A stretch of 64,000 nt of DNA. Origin: Bacillota bacterium. Its GTDB lineage: Bacteria > Bacillota > Clostridia > Lachnospirales > Lachnospiraceae. The stretch is taken from positions 372,001 to 436,000 of the forward strand of contig JAEZZQ010000030.1 in NCBI GenBank assembly GCA_023442465.1. Reading direction: 5' to 3'. Below, piece by piece: positions 43,085 through 52,340 of the stretch. Position 1 is the stretch's first letter; every line of letters begins with the position of its first letter. Below the pieces are notes generated by a model that saw only the letters and a list, made by a program, of their open reading frames with translations, was not told where the DNA came from and did no database searches. The position numbers and the translations under genes are program-made.

Positions 43085-43996
43085 TTATTTTAAAAATTCT
43101 GCAACGACGGCACCAAGGACCAGAGAGTTGACTTTTACCTCCATGGAATCGGAACGGGAGGTCAGGATAACCGGTGCTTTTGTACCCGTTAAAATATTGC
43201 CGTTCTTAAGGTTCGCGGTATGAACCATTGCCTTATATACGAGATTACCGGCATGTATGTCGGGGAAAAGCAGAATATCTGCATCGCCTTGAATCTGTCT
43301 GTCGGTGGCACCCTTATGCTTTGCGGCCTCCGCATCGATGGCCAGATCCAGGGAAAGAGGACCGTCAACGATACAGCCGGTAATCTTGCCGTCCTTATTC
43401 ATCTGAGTCAGTTCAGCAGCCTCCACAGTAGCGGGCATTTTAGGATTTACCACCTCAACTGCGGCGAGAGGAGCTACTTTAGGGCACTCTATGCCGCATG
43501 CCTTAGTAATTTCCAATGTATTATTGATGATACTTACTTTGTCTTCCAAGGTGGGATAAGGAATGAACGCCACGTCCGTCAAAAACAACAGGTGGTCGAT
43601 TCCTTCCACATCGAATACACATACATGCGATAAAGCCTTGCCGGTGCGAAGACCGACCTCTTTATCCAACACACTTTTTAAGAAATTCTTCGTGTCGATC
43701 AAACCCTTCATATACATGTCGGCGCTGCCGTCATGAACGAGCTTTACTGCGGTCAGGGAAGCTTCGATATCGTCTGCCACATGTACCAGCTCGAAATCAT
43801 CGATATTGATTCCCGATGCTTTTGCAACATCCTTAATTTTGACTTCATCGCCTACCAGGATAGCATCCGCAATTTTTCTGTCCTTCGCAGCCCTTACCGC
43901 TTCTAATACAGCGGAGTCCTGCGCAACTGCAACAGAAACCTTTTTCATAGGAATTTCAGTTACTTTGGAGATTAACTCATCAAACGTTTTGCTCAT
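43085..43996 (-). CDS. ptb: Phosphate butyryltransferase
   Basis: 303-aa phosphotransacylase-family protein converting butyryl-CoA and phosphate to butyryl-phosphate. It carries D-A-I-L-V-G-D (about residues 39-45), L-F-L-T-D-V-A-F-I-P-Y-P (about 136-147) and the C-terminal T-G-T-K-A-P-V-I-L-T-S-R-S-D-S segment that binds CoA/phosphate. The start ATG 43996 has GAGGTG upstream; a longer form from 44011 would use up that site. It is the first gene of ptb-buk. The operon lies about 6 kb from the end of the butyryl-CoA operon and in the opposite orientation. Confidence 0.93.
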   Translation of the reverse strand: MSKTFDELISKVTEIPMKKVSVAVAQDSAVLEAVRAAKDRKIADAILVGDEVKIKDVAKASGINIDDFELVHVADDIEASLTAVKLVHDGSADMYMKGLIDTKNFLKSVLDKEVGLRTGKALSHVCVFDVEGIDHLLFLTDVAFIPYPTLEDKVSIINNTLEITKACGIECPKVAPLAAVEVVNPKMPATVEAAELTQMNKDGKITGCIVDGPLSLDLAIDAEAAKHKGATDRQIQGDADILLFPDIHAGNLVYKAMVHTANLKNGNILTGTKAPVILTSRSDSMEVKVNSLVLGAVVAEFLK

Positions 43997-44121
43997 TTGT
44001 TCACACCTCATATTTTAATTTATCGATAGGACATATCTAATCGTTAAAATAATAACACTTCTTATGTTTAAGGTCAAGGCACCTAATCAGGAAGAAACAC
44101 AAAAAGTGCCAAGATAATACA

Positions 44122-44150
44122 TTGACTTTTGAAATATAGATATATATAAA
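44122..44150 (+). promoter_or_regulatory. Promoter of the GH18 gene
   Basis: TTGACT (44122-44127), a 17-bp spacer and TATAAA (44145-44150). A small hairpin, GCCCG/CGGGC, lies about 15 nt before the GH18 start. Confidence 0.5.
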
Positions 44151-44278
44151 TAGGATGATGTGGAGAGATTCACAGCCACTCAAATAAATATTTAAAATCA
44201 GAGGATAAAGATTGAAAAAAATGCACTTTCATCCTCCTTGATTTGTAAGCCCGCTAAAACGGGCAGATGGGAGCAAAA

Positions 44279-45286
44279 ATGAAATCTAAAAAATTAATCG
44301 GATACTGCTTTACCGATAGCTTGGGAGACATGAAAGCCGAGGATGTCAGAGCGCTGGATGGAGTAAACATAGCCTTTGGCTTAATCGAGAAAGGGGCGAT
44401 TTACTGGAAGGAAAAGAATGGAAAGAGAGATATTGCAAGGCTGAAAGAAATAAATCCGAAGATTAAGATCGTATTGTCCGTAGGCGGTTGGGCAGCGGAT
44501 GGATTTTCCCAGACAGCGGAAACGCAGGAAGGGCGGGCGAAATTTGCCGAATCTGCCGCACGCCTTACGGAGGAATACGGCTTTGACGGAATCGATATCG
44601 ACTGGGAGTACCCATGCTCCGATAAAGCGGGTATTCGGGCGATTCCTGAGGATAAGGGGAATTTCACTCTGCTGCTTAAAGCACTGAGAAGCAGACTGGA
44701 TACCTTTGAGGAATATAAGCTGCTTTCTATTGCCGCAGGAGCGCTGAGCTTTTATGTGGAACATACGCAGATGAAAGAAGTTGCCGGCATTTTGGATTAT
44801 GTGCAGCTTATGACCTATGATTTGTACGGCGAGTGGGACAGCGTGACGGGACACCATGCAGGCCTATATTCCGGTGCAGGAGAAGGAGCCAGCAGCGACG
44901 CAGCGGTCCGGCTTTTTGCATCTGCCGGCGTACCTTTTGAAAAGCTGGTAATGGGAGCAGCCTTCTACAGCCGCGAATGGAAAGGTGTTCAGAATTCCAA
45001 GCCCGGTAGCCCGGCAAAGAAAGGCGGACAGACTCATACCTATGACACCATAGTGAAATATCTGGAAACCGGAAAGAAAAATTACACAAAAATGTGGGAT
45101 GATGAGGCAAAAGCCGCCTATTTGTATAACGGTGACCAGTTCGTGTCCTATGAAGACGAACGCGCATTAGAATACAAGGCAGAATACGTGAAGGAAAAGA
45201 ATATGTGCGGAATGATGTACTGGGAATACAGCTTGGATAAAACTTACAGCCTGACACAGCTTTTACGTAAACAACTGGATAAGTAA
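44279..45286 (+). CDS. GH18 family glycosidase (chitinase-like), cytoplasmic
   Basis: 335-aa TIM-barrel enzyme of the GH18 family. The catalytic motif D-G-I-D-I-D-W-E-Y-P (about residues 104-113) retains D-x-x-D-x-D-x-E with the acid Glu; S-V-G-G-W, M-T-Y-D-L-Y-G and a final M-M-Y-W-E-Y-S are the other barrel-strand signatures. There is no signal peptide or binding module, so it probably hydrolyses imported chitooligosaccharides or GlcNAc-containing glycans inside the cell. GGGAG lies five bases before ATG 44279; ATG 44267 is an alternative. It is monocistronic. Confidence 0.9.
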   Translation: MKSKKLIGYCFTDSLGDMKAEDVRALDGVNIAFGLIEKGAIYWKEKNGKRDIARLKEINPKIKIVLSVGGWAADGFSQTAETQEGRAKFAESAARLTEEYGFDGIDIDWEYPCSDKAGIRAIPEDKGNFTLLLKALRSRLDTFEEYKLLSIAAGALSFYVEHTQMKEVAGILDYVQLMTYDLYGEWDSVTGHHAGLYSGAGEGASSDAAVRLFASAGVPFEKLVMGAAFYSREWKGVQNSKPGSPAKKGGQTHTYDTIVKYLETGKKNYTKMWDDEAKAAYLYNGDQFVSYEDERALEYKAEYVKEKNMCGMMYWEYSLDKTYSLTQLLRKQLDK

Positions 45287-45290
45287 TAAA

Positions 45291-45357
45291 GAGTAAACAG
45301 TAACGTAACAGTTACTGTTCGCACAGTAGCTTAACACTTGCTGTTAAGCTACGTAAC
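45291..45357 (+). repeat. Partial copies of the MITE-like element before secA
   Basis: A 3'-end remnant (GAGTAAACAGTAAC, 45291-45304) is followed by a 5'-end copy (45311-45357), GTTACTGTTCGCAC plus the 11-bp perfect stem GTAGCTTAACA (45326-45336) / TGTTAAGCTAC (45342-45352). The second part matches 19304-19350. Base changes between the copies keep the stem paired (GTAGTTTAACA versus GTAGCTTAACA). Confidence 0.78.
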
Positions 45358-45390
45358 AAAAAGTTTATAAACTATTAACAGATACAATAG

Positions 45391-45419
45391 TTGAATATGA
45401 GTTTTAAATCTGTTACAAT
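45391..45419 (+). promoter_or_regulatory. Promoter of secA
   Basis: TTGAAT (45391-45396), a 17-bp spacer and TACAAT (45414-45419), about 70 nt before the secA ATG. Confidence 0.55.
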
Positions 45420-45491
45420 AAACAGTGGATTTTTTTGTAATAAATATTAAGGTACCCTGTTTTGAGTGCCGGATGATATGGGAGTTTGACT

Positions 45492-48056
45492 ATGAATATT
45501 GTTAATAAGGTTTTTGGAACTCACAGTGAGAGGGAATTGAAGAGAATAGAAGGAATCGCGGATAAGATCGAGAGCTTAAGACCCTCCATGAAAGAGTTGT
45601 CTGATGAGCAACTGAGAGAAAAGACAAAAGAGTACAAAAAGCGTTTACAAGACGGAGAGACGTTAGACGACCTTCTGCCGGAAGCTTTTGCCACTGTCAG
45701 AGAAGCAGCGAAGAGAGTACTTAATATGGAACATTACCGCGTACAGCTTATCGGCGGTATGATTCTGCATCAGGGACGTATTGCCGAGATGAAGACCGGT
45801 GAAGGTAAGACCTTGGTTTCTACTCTGCCCGCTTATTTGGAGGCTTTGGCAGGAAAAGGTGTACATGTGGTAACCGTCAACGATTATTTGGCGAAGCGTG
45901 ATGCCGAGTGGATGGGACAGGTACACGAATTTTTAGGGCTTAAGGTCGGCGTGGTCTTGAATGATATGAAGCCCGAAGAACGCAGGGAAGCTTATAACTG
46001 CGATATCACGTATGTGACGAACAACGAGCTCGGCTTTGATTACTTAAGAGATAACATGGTTATATATAAAGAACAGCTTGTGCTTCGCGATCTGCATTAT
46101 GCGATTATCGATGAGGTGGACTCTGTTCTCGTCGATGAAGCGAGAACGCCCCTCATTATTTCCGGTCAGAGTGGCAAGTCCACCAAGCTTTATGAAGCAT
46201 GCGATATCCTCGCGAGACAGCTTACCCGAGGTGAGGATATGGCGGACCTTACGAAGATGGATGCCATTATGGGCATAGAGAGAGAAGAGACCGGAGATTT
46301 CATCGTTAATGAGAAGGACAAGATCGTTAACCTGACAGCAGAAGGTGTTGCCAAGGTAGAACGCTTTTTCCAGATAGAAAATCTTGCGGATCCGGATAAT
46401 CTGGAGATTCAGCACAATATCAACCTTGCCCTCAGAGCGCATAACCTTATGTTCAGAGATCAGGATTATGTTGTAAAGGACGATCAGGTTTTGATTGTAG
46501 ACGAATTTACCGGACGTATTATGGCAGGAAGACGTTATTCTGACGGTCTGCATCAGGCCATTGAGGCGAAGGAGCATGTAAAGGTCAAGAGGGAAAGCAA
46601 GACTCTTGCTACCATAACCTTCCAGAACTTCTTTAACAAGTTCGAGAAGAAAGCAGGTATGACCGGTACTGCTCTGACAGAGGAAAAGGAATTCCGCGAT
46701 ATTTACGGAATGGACGTTATCGAGATTCCGACGAACCAGCCGGTAATCAGGCAGGATTTGCAGGATGCCGTATATAAGACGAAAAAAGAGAAGCTGCACG
46801 CCATCGTAGAAGCGGTGGCAGCGGCTCATGAGAAGGGACAGCCGGTATTGGTCGGCACAATTACTATCGAAGCTTCGGAAGAACTAAGCAAGATGCTGAC
46901 CAAGCGCGGAATTACCCATAAGGTGCTGAATGCCAAGTTTCATGAGCTGGAAGCGGAAATCGTTGCGGATGCAGGTGTGCACGGAGCGGTTACCATTGCC
47001 ACCAACATGGCAGGACGTGGTACGGATATTAAACTGGACGATGAAGCGAGAGCAGCAGGCGGTCTTAAGATTATAGGTACGGAGCGTCATGAATCGAGAC
47101 GTATCGATAATCAGCTTCGCGGTCGTTCCGGCCGTCAGGGAGACCCGGGCGAATCTAAGTTCTACATTTCGCTGGAAGATGAATTGATGAGACTGTTCGG
47201 TTCCGAGAGACTAATCAGCATGTTCAATGCTCTCGGCATTCCCGAGAATCAGGAAATTGAGCATAAGTCATTGACAAAAGCGATAGAATCCGCACAGAAG
47301 AAGATAGAGAACAACAACTTCGGTATTAGAAAGAACCTGTTGGAATACGATCAGGTTATGAACGAGCAGAGAGAGATCATATACGAAGAGAGACATCAGG
47401 TGTTAAGCGGACAGAGCATGCGCGACGCCATCTTCAAGATGATTACTGATATCGCTGAAAATGCCGTAGATATCAGTATCAGCGATGACGCAGACATTGA
47501 TGACTGGAATTTTGCAGAGTTAAATGCCCTGCTTCTGCCTACGATACCTCTTCGTCCGGTCAATACGGGAAGGGTATTAAAGCCGAAGAAGAACAGCTTA
47601 AAACAGCAGCTTAAGGAAGAAGCGGTAAAATTATATGAAAGCAAGGAGACGGAATTTCCCAATCCCGAAGCGATGCGTGAAATCGAGCGCGTGATTTTAC
47701 TGAAGGTAATCGATAGAAAATGGATGGATCATATTGACGATATGGAACAGCTTCGCCAGGGCGTAGGTTTGCAGGCTTATGCGCAGAGAGATCCTCTTGT
47801 GGAATACAAGCTCAACGGTTACGAGATGTTCGATGAAATGGCACAGAATATTAAGGAAGAGACGGTCCGCCTGCTGTTCCATGTAAGAATCGAGCAGAAG
47901 GTAGAGAGAGAACAAGTTGCGAAAGTAACAGGAACAAATAAAGACGATACCTTGCAGAAGGGTCCCGTAAAGCGTGAGGCAGCAAAGGTATACCCAAATG
48001 ATCCCTGTCCTTGCGGAAGCGGTAAGAAATATAAGCAGTGTTGCGGGCGCAAGTAA
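45492..48056 (+). CDS. secA: Preprotein translocase ATPase SecA
   Basis: 854-aa motor that pushes secretory proteins through SecYEG. It has Walker A M-K-T-G-E-G-K-T (about residues 100-107), Walker B/DEAD-like D-E-V-D-S-V-L-V-D-E-A-R-T-P, the second-domain motifs A-T-N-M-A-G-R-G-T-D-I-K-L and G-R-S-G-R-Q-G-D-P-G, the scaffold/wing regions, and the C-terminal zinc finger C-P-C-G-S-G-K-K-Y-K-Q-C-C that binds SecB or ribosomes. Start ATG 45492 has GGGAG seven bases upstream; the in-frame TTG at 45486 is less likely. prfB follows after 85 nt, the conserved secA-prfB order of Firmicutes. Confidence 0.97.
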   Translation: MNIVNKVFGTHSERELKRIEGIADKIESLRPSMKELSDEQLREKTKEYKKRLQDGETLDDLLPEAFATVREAAKRVLNMEHYRVQLIGGMILHQGRIAEMKTGEGKTLVSTLPAYLEALAGKGVHVVTVNDYLAKRDAEWMGQVHEFLGLKVGVVLNDMKPEERREAYNCDITYVTNNELGFDYLRDNMVIYKEQLVLRDLHYAIIDEVDSVLVDEARTPLIISGQSGKSTKLYEACDILARQLTRGEDMADLTKMDAIMGIEREETGDFIVNEKDKIVNLTAEGVAKVERFFQIENLADPDNLEIQHNINLALRAHNLMFRDQDYVVKDDQVLIVDEFTGRIMAGRRYSDGLHQAIEAKEHVKVKRESKTLATITFQNFFNKFEKKAGMTGTALTEEKEFRDIYGMDVIEIPTNQPVIRQDLQDAVYKTKKEKLHAIVEAVAAAHEKGQPVLVGTITIEASEELSKMLTKRGITHKVLNAKFHELEAEIVADAGVHGAVTIATNMAGRGTDIKLDDEARAAGGLKIIGTERHESRRIDNQLRGRSGRQGDPGESKFYISLEDELMRLFGSERLISMFNALGIPENQEIEHKSLTKAIESAQKKIENNNFGIRKNLLEYDQVMNEQREIIYEERHQVLSGQSMRDAIFKMITDIAENAVDISISDDADIDDWNFAELNALLLPTIPLRPVNTGRVLKPKKNSLKQQLKEEAVKLYESKETEFPNPEAMREIERVILLKVIDRKWMDHIDDMEQLRQGVGLQAYAQRDPLVEYKLNGYEMFDEMAQNIKEETVRLLFHVRIEQKVEREQVAKVTGTNKDDTLQKGPVKREAAKVYPNDPCPCGSGKKYKQCCGRK

Positions 48057-48083
48057 GTTACTGTTCACTCCGTTCTCAGTAAC
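48057..48083 (-). repeat. 27-bp palindromic end of the MITE-like element
   Basis: Exact reverse complement of the 27-bp copies at 39288-39314 and 55765-55791 (GTTACTG...CAGTAAC). It starts on the base after the secA stop codon. Confidence 0.85.
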
Positions 48084-48141
48084 GCAAGTAATCCTCGTTT
48101 GAAGAAACGATAGAAATAAAAGAAAGTGTGGTGAACGTTAA

Positions 48142-49267
48142 GTGGTAGAATTAGATCAGATGAAATTAGAATTGCAGACATATGAAAGTCCGCTTGCGGA
48201 AGTGAGGGATTCACTTTGACTTAGATAATAAGCAAAGGAGAATCGAAGAACTGGAAAGGGAAATGGAGGCTCCCGGATTTTGGGATGAGCCCGATATTTC
48301 CAACCGCAAAATGAAAGAACTGAAAAGCTTAAAGGACGTAGTGGATACGATAAACGGATTGAGGAGCCAGTACGAGGATATCGAGGCACTGATCGAGATG
48401 GGCTATGAGGAAGAGGATCCGGAAATGGCGGCGGAGATTCGCGGCGAGCTGGATACGTTTATAGATACCTTCGAAAGAATCCGCATAGATACCCTTCTGT
48501 CCGGTGAATATGACAAATATAACGCTATTTTAAAGCTTAATGCGGGCGCAGGCGGAACGGAGAGCTGCGATTGGTGCGGTATGCTTTACCGCATGTATAC
48601 CAGATGGGCTGAGCGGAGGGGGTTCACCATCGACGTATTGGATTATCTGGACGGCGATGAGGCTGGAATCAAATCTGTAACCTTTCAGGTCAACGGGGAG
48701 AACGCTTATGGCTATTTGAAATCGGAGAAGGGCGTTCACCGCTTGGTGAGAATTTCTCCCTTCAACGCACAGGGAAAGAGACAGACCTCCTTCGTATCAC
48801 TGGATGTAATGCCCGATATCGAAGACGATATGGATATAGAAATCAATGACGACGACCTTCGCATCGATACCTATCGAAGCAGCGGAGCAGGCGGTCAGCA
48901 TATCAACAAGACCTCATCGGCAATCCGCATCACGCATCTTCCCACCGGAATTGTGGTACAGTGTCAAAATGAACGCTCTCAATTCCAGAACAAGGATAAA
49001 GCGATGCAGATGCTGAAGGCGAAATTGTATATGCTGAGGCAGGAAGAAAATGCGGAGAAGCTTTCCGGCATTCGCGGCGAGGTAAAAGAAATCGGCTGGG
49101 GAAATCAGATACGCTCTTACGTACTGCAGCCTTATACGATGGTAAAGGATCATAGGACGGAGGAAGAATCCGGCAATGCGGACGGCGTGTTAGACGGTGC
49201 TCTGGACCCTTTCATCAACGCATATCTGAAATGGATAAGCACAGGAAAGAAAAATAAAGAACAATAA
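48142..49267 (+). CDS. prfB: Peptide chain release factor 2 (programmed +1 frameshift)
   Basis: RF2 ends translation at UGA and UAA. The gene is read in two frames: from GTG 48142 to CTT-TGA (48214-48219), then a +1 shift onto GAC (48218-48220) and on to the stop at 49265-49267. The shift site CTTTGAC, with AGGGA a few bases upstream, is the classic RF2 autoregulatory signal: when RF2 is low, the ribosome slips at the TGA and completes the protein. The total is about 374 aa. Motifs: the stop-recognition S-P-F (about residue 192) and the catalytic G-G-Q in S-G-A-G-G-Q-H-I-N-K. The start codon is somewhat uncertain since the ribosome site is weak. Confidence 0.95.
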
Positions 49268-49301
49268 AAATGGACTCCTAAGAGTCCGCCATTAATTTAT
49301 G

Positions 49302-49338
49302 AGAGGTCAGTAAGTGAAGCAATCACTTACTGACCTCT
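49302..49338. terminator. Bidirectional terminator between prfB and a convergent chemoreceptor
   Basis: A perfect 16-bp stem, AGAGGTCAGTAAGTGA (49302-49317) with its complement (49323-49338), loop 5 nt. A smaller stem, GGACTC/GAGTCC (49272-49287), precedes it. Confidence 0.85.
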
Positions 49339-49356
49339 TGATTTAATGCTCGTGTA

Positions 49357-51351
49357 TTATACCCGGAACTTCGCAATTTCTTCTGTTAATCTGTAAGTAC
49401 TCTTTTTTGTTTTTGCCACGATTTCCTGTACCTCGCTTGCCTTTTGAGTAGTATCGGAAATCCGGAGCGCAATGTCTGTAGTTCCTTGGGCACCTTCATT
49501 CGCAGCAGTTGCAACTTCGCCGATTGCGCTTATGATGTTTTGAATAGCGGATAGCAGCACACTGGAGCTGGAGTAAAACTCCGATACCAGTTCATCCACG
49601 TATTTCGCATCCTTACTATAATGTTCTGCAACCTCCAGCAACACGGCGTAATCATTGACAACATCCGTAGAAATATAGGAGAGTACATCCTGTGCACATT
49701 CAGATAGGCGGTCGACAGAGCCTGTTACTCTGGAAGTAGTTTCCTGAATCTTTAGAACAGCATTCTTAGACTGTTCTGCCAGAACTCTGATTTCTTCTGC
49801 AACAACTGAAAATCCTTTTCCTGCCTCACCCGCTCTGGCTGCTTCTATGGAGGCGTTCAATGCAAGAAGGTTCGTCTGTGCAGTAATCTGCATAATAGAA
49901 TCGGAAAGGATATCTATTTCCTTAACAACCTTAGTAGCATTTAAGGCATCTTTTAAATTTTGCTGGGTAGTAGACAGTGCCTCTTTTGCCTTCAGGGTGG
50001 AAGCGATGACGTTGTCTTTGGTCTGATTGGCTCTCCGGTTGATCTCTTCTGCTTCGGTCGCGCCCTCTTGAGAGCGTGCGGCTATCTGCTGGGCAGTATG
50101 CTCGATCTCCTGAGCGGTCGCAGACATTTCTTCAGAAGAAGCAGCAGTCTCTTCCATACCGGCAGATAATTCCTCGGTGGTGGCAGAAACATCCCCTATA
50201 TTATCATAAAGAATATCGACATTGCCGACTACCTGCTCCACATCATCTTCTATATATCTTGATTCTGTCTTAACCTGATTGATCAGATTTCGGAGGGCTT
50301 CCTGCATCTGCTGGATACCAACAGATATAATTCCTATTTCATCCTTCCTGAGAAGGTTGTTCTTCGGTATTTCCTGAGTGAAATCGCCCCCGGCAATGAT
50401 GCGGATAGACGAATCAAGGGAATGAATCGGCTTAACAATCTGATGTGTTGCGCGTTCAATCGCAAACCCAATCAGAAGAAGGGCGAAAACAAAGGTGATC
50501 AGGATATTGATTAATAACTGATTGAGGCTTTTTAAAATTTCCTGTTCATTCACGGCAGTTACTACGGACCATTCGGTACCGGGTATTGGAGCAAAATATG
50601 CAATTATTTTCTTGCCGTTTATAGTATAGGCAGAAGATTCTGATTTACCGCTCGAGATCTTGCTTTGAAGCTCATTCAGGCCGCTGCCTTCTAATTCACT
50701 TAGCTTTTTGTTGATATTACTATCATCCTGATGCGCAAGAATAGTACCGTCCTTATTGTTGACCAGATAAGCATATCCTGTTTCACCATAGGAAATTTGC
50801 TTTATAAACTCTGTGATATTTTCCAAGCTGATATCACAAGCAAGGACACCGCGAAAGTTTCCGGAGGTATCATTGAGGAGAACACAACTGGATACTACTA
50901 GTTTATTCGTTATCATGTCGACATAGGAATCGGTGAAGGTAGCCGTTTGGGCCGTATTTCCAAGTGTGTACCAATCACGTTGTCTGGGGTCATAATCGGC
51001 CGGGGGTGCCCAGCCGGAACCGTCAATCATTACGCCGTCCTTTGTGCCAATATATATATCGGAGAAGTTGGGGTTGCTTTTTAAAACTGTAGATAAATAG
51101 GATATTTCATCTGAAGAAGACAAAGAGACCTTCTCCAGAGTAGTTTTATTACTGTTAACAATCTGTAATTGTACATTCAACCAGCCTTCTATTTTATTGG
51201 CACTGGAATGGGCAGTTTCCAATAAAATCTCGTCCACGTTTTTCAGAATCACTTGCCGGGCGAAAAAGTAACCGATTCCTGAAATTACTGCTAATGCAAA
51301 TAGAATAATAGGGAGCAAAACCAGAAGCATTTTTAGCTTTAAACTTTTCAT
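49357..51351 (-). CDS. Methyl-accepting chemotaxis protein with dCache sensor
   Basis: 664-aa membrane chemoreceptor. Helix 1 lies at about residues 8-30, a double-Cache sensor at about 35-275, helix 2 at about 282-303, then HAMP and a signalling domain with tip I-T-A-Q-T-N-L-L-A-L-N-A-S-I-E-A-A-R-A-G. The distal Cache module contains Y-D-P-R-Q-R-D-W-Y, then S-Y-V-D and A-C-D-I, a Tyr-Arg-Trp-Tyr-Asp-Asp pattern like that described for amino-acid-binding dCache domains. An amino acid ligand is therefore the best guess. A methionine- or serine-rich methylation region flanks the tip. It stands alone, with a strong terminator on its 3' side. Confidence 0.92.
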   Translation of the reverse strand: MKSLKLKMLLVLLPIILFALAVISGIGYFFARQVILKNVDEILLETAHSSANKIEGWLNVQLQIVNSNKTTLEKVSLSSSDEISYLSTVLKSNPNFSDIYIGTKDGVMIDGSGWAPPADYDPRQRDWYTLGNTAQTATFTDSYVDMITNKLVVSSCVLLNDTSGNFRGVLACDISLENITEFIKQISYGETGYAYLVNNKDGTILAHQDDSNINKKLSELEGSGLNELQSKISSGKSESSAYTINGKKIIAYFAPIPGTEWSVVTAVNEQEILKSLNQLLINILITFVFALLLIGFAIERATHQIVKPIHSLDSSIRIIAGGDFTQEIPKNNLLRKDEIGIISVGIQQMQEALRNLINQVKTESRYIEDDVEQVVGNVDILYDNIGDVSATTEELSAGMEETAASSEEMSATAQEIEHTAQQIAARSQEGATEAEEINRRANQTKDNVIASTLKAKEALSTTQQNLKDALNATKVVKEIDILSDSIMQITAQTNLLALNASIEAARAGEAGKGFSVVAEEIRVLAEQSKNAVLKIQETTSRVTGSVDRLSECAQDVLSYISTDVVNDYAVLLEVAEHYSKDAKYVDELVSEFYSSSSVLLSAIQNIISAIGEVATAANEGAQGTTDIALRISDTTQKASEVQEIVAKTKKSTYRLTEEIAKFRV

Positions 51352-51563
51352 AATTGTATCCTCCTTTATTTTTATCTTTTGTTAGATAAGTTGTTACATA
51401 TCATAGAACCAGAGCCCAGAGAAAAGATAAATAGAGTTTATAGAACATATATGAGTACAATGAAATGTCTTGATAAATTTTGACGGGGCTTTCAGGTATC
51501 CTGTGATAAACTGGGAAATGCTTCGTTTTGTATAGTATGACAAAGGCTTTTAATGTTGATTTA

Positions 51564-52289
51564 TTATTGGTCCTTCGGTTGATTTTTTACCAAGTCCATA
51601 TAGAAATTGGCCAAGGTGGCATTCATATACGGAATGATCCACAGATATGCGATACAGCAGGAAAGCAGTCCGAGCAAAAGCAAAGGAAGAAAGCTCAGCT
51701 CTATGTAGAACAGCCGTCCCTTATGCCCCTTCATCATATTGCAGCTCATCTTCAGAAGCTCCTTCGCCGAATAATCGGGGAAATCCTGAAGCAGATAAAA
51801 TGCCTGAGAAAGCAACAGGCTTACAAAGATTAAGATAACGCATCCGGCAATTAATGAAACTGACATGAGGAGTACCATAACAGCGTTGTTGCCGTTTAAA
51901 TAAAGGTACTGAAAAATTGCGGCCGGTGCTGTGCATAAGTAGGAAGCAAGGCTAAGCATAAACTGGATGAGTATGGCTTTGTCGGGATGCAAACGAAACC
52001 CGAAAAAAACATCCCCCACAGAAACCGGCTGCCCACATGCGACCTTCAAATAAAAGAAAGCCTGACCTGAGGCGAATAGGCCTATAAATAAGCTGATGAT
52101 GAAGGAAACCAAATAGTAAATCACGGTATAAACGATAGAGCCTTGTGGTATCATGAAAACCGGAATGGTTGACATAACCAAAGAGATTGCGGATACGGTT
52201 ACAAAGGCCCCCACTGCAGTGGTATATTTTCCAAATAGCTGCTCTTTTGCCATGGCTTTCAATTCGGCAGAAGATTTATAATTGTTCAT
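51564..52289 (-). CDS. DUF975 family membrane protein
   Basis: 241-aa membrane protein with about five or six hydrophobic segments. The N-terminus S-S-A-E-L-K-A-M-A-K-E-Q-L-F-G-K-Y is the start pattern of the DUF975 family, common in Firmicutes and without a known function. It is followed downstream by no partner gene; upstream on the same strand lie a secreted-type metalloprotein and a DUF4190-like protein. GC and codon use do not differ from the neighbours. The 51352-51563 gap next to the chemoreceptor is empty. Confidence 0.85.
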   Translation of the reverse strand: MNNYKSSAELKAMAKEQLFGKYTTAVGAFVTVSAISLVMSTIPVFMIPQGSIVYTVIYYLVSFIISLFIGLFASGQAFFYLKVACGQPVSVGDVFFGFRLHPDKAILIQFMLSLASYLCTAPAAIFQYLYLNGNNAVMVLLMSVSLIAGCVILIFVSLLLSQAFYLLQDFPDYSAKELLKMSCNMMKGHKGRLFYIELSFLPLLLLGLLSCCIAYLWIIPYMNATLANFYMDLVKNQPKDQ

Positions 52290-52340
52290 AGATTAAGTCT
52301 CCAATTCTAAGTCTGGTATTGGGCTGAGCCTGATGGGCTT

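Noticed and set aside
46044..46829. Minus-strand ORF of 261 aa inside secA
   Set aside because: It is a shadow of the strongly conserved secA coding frame.
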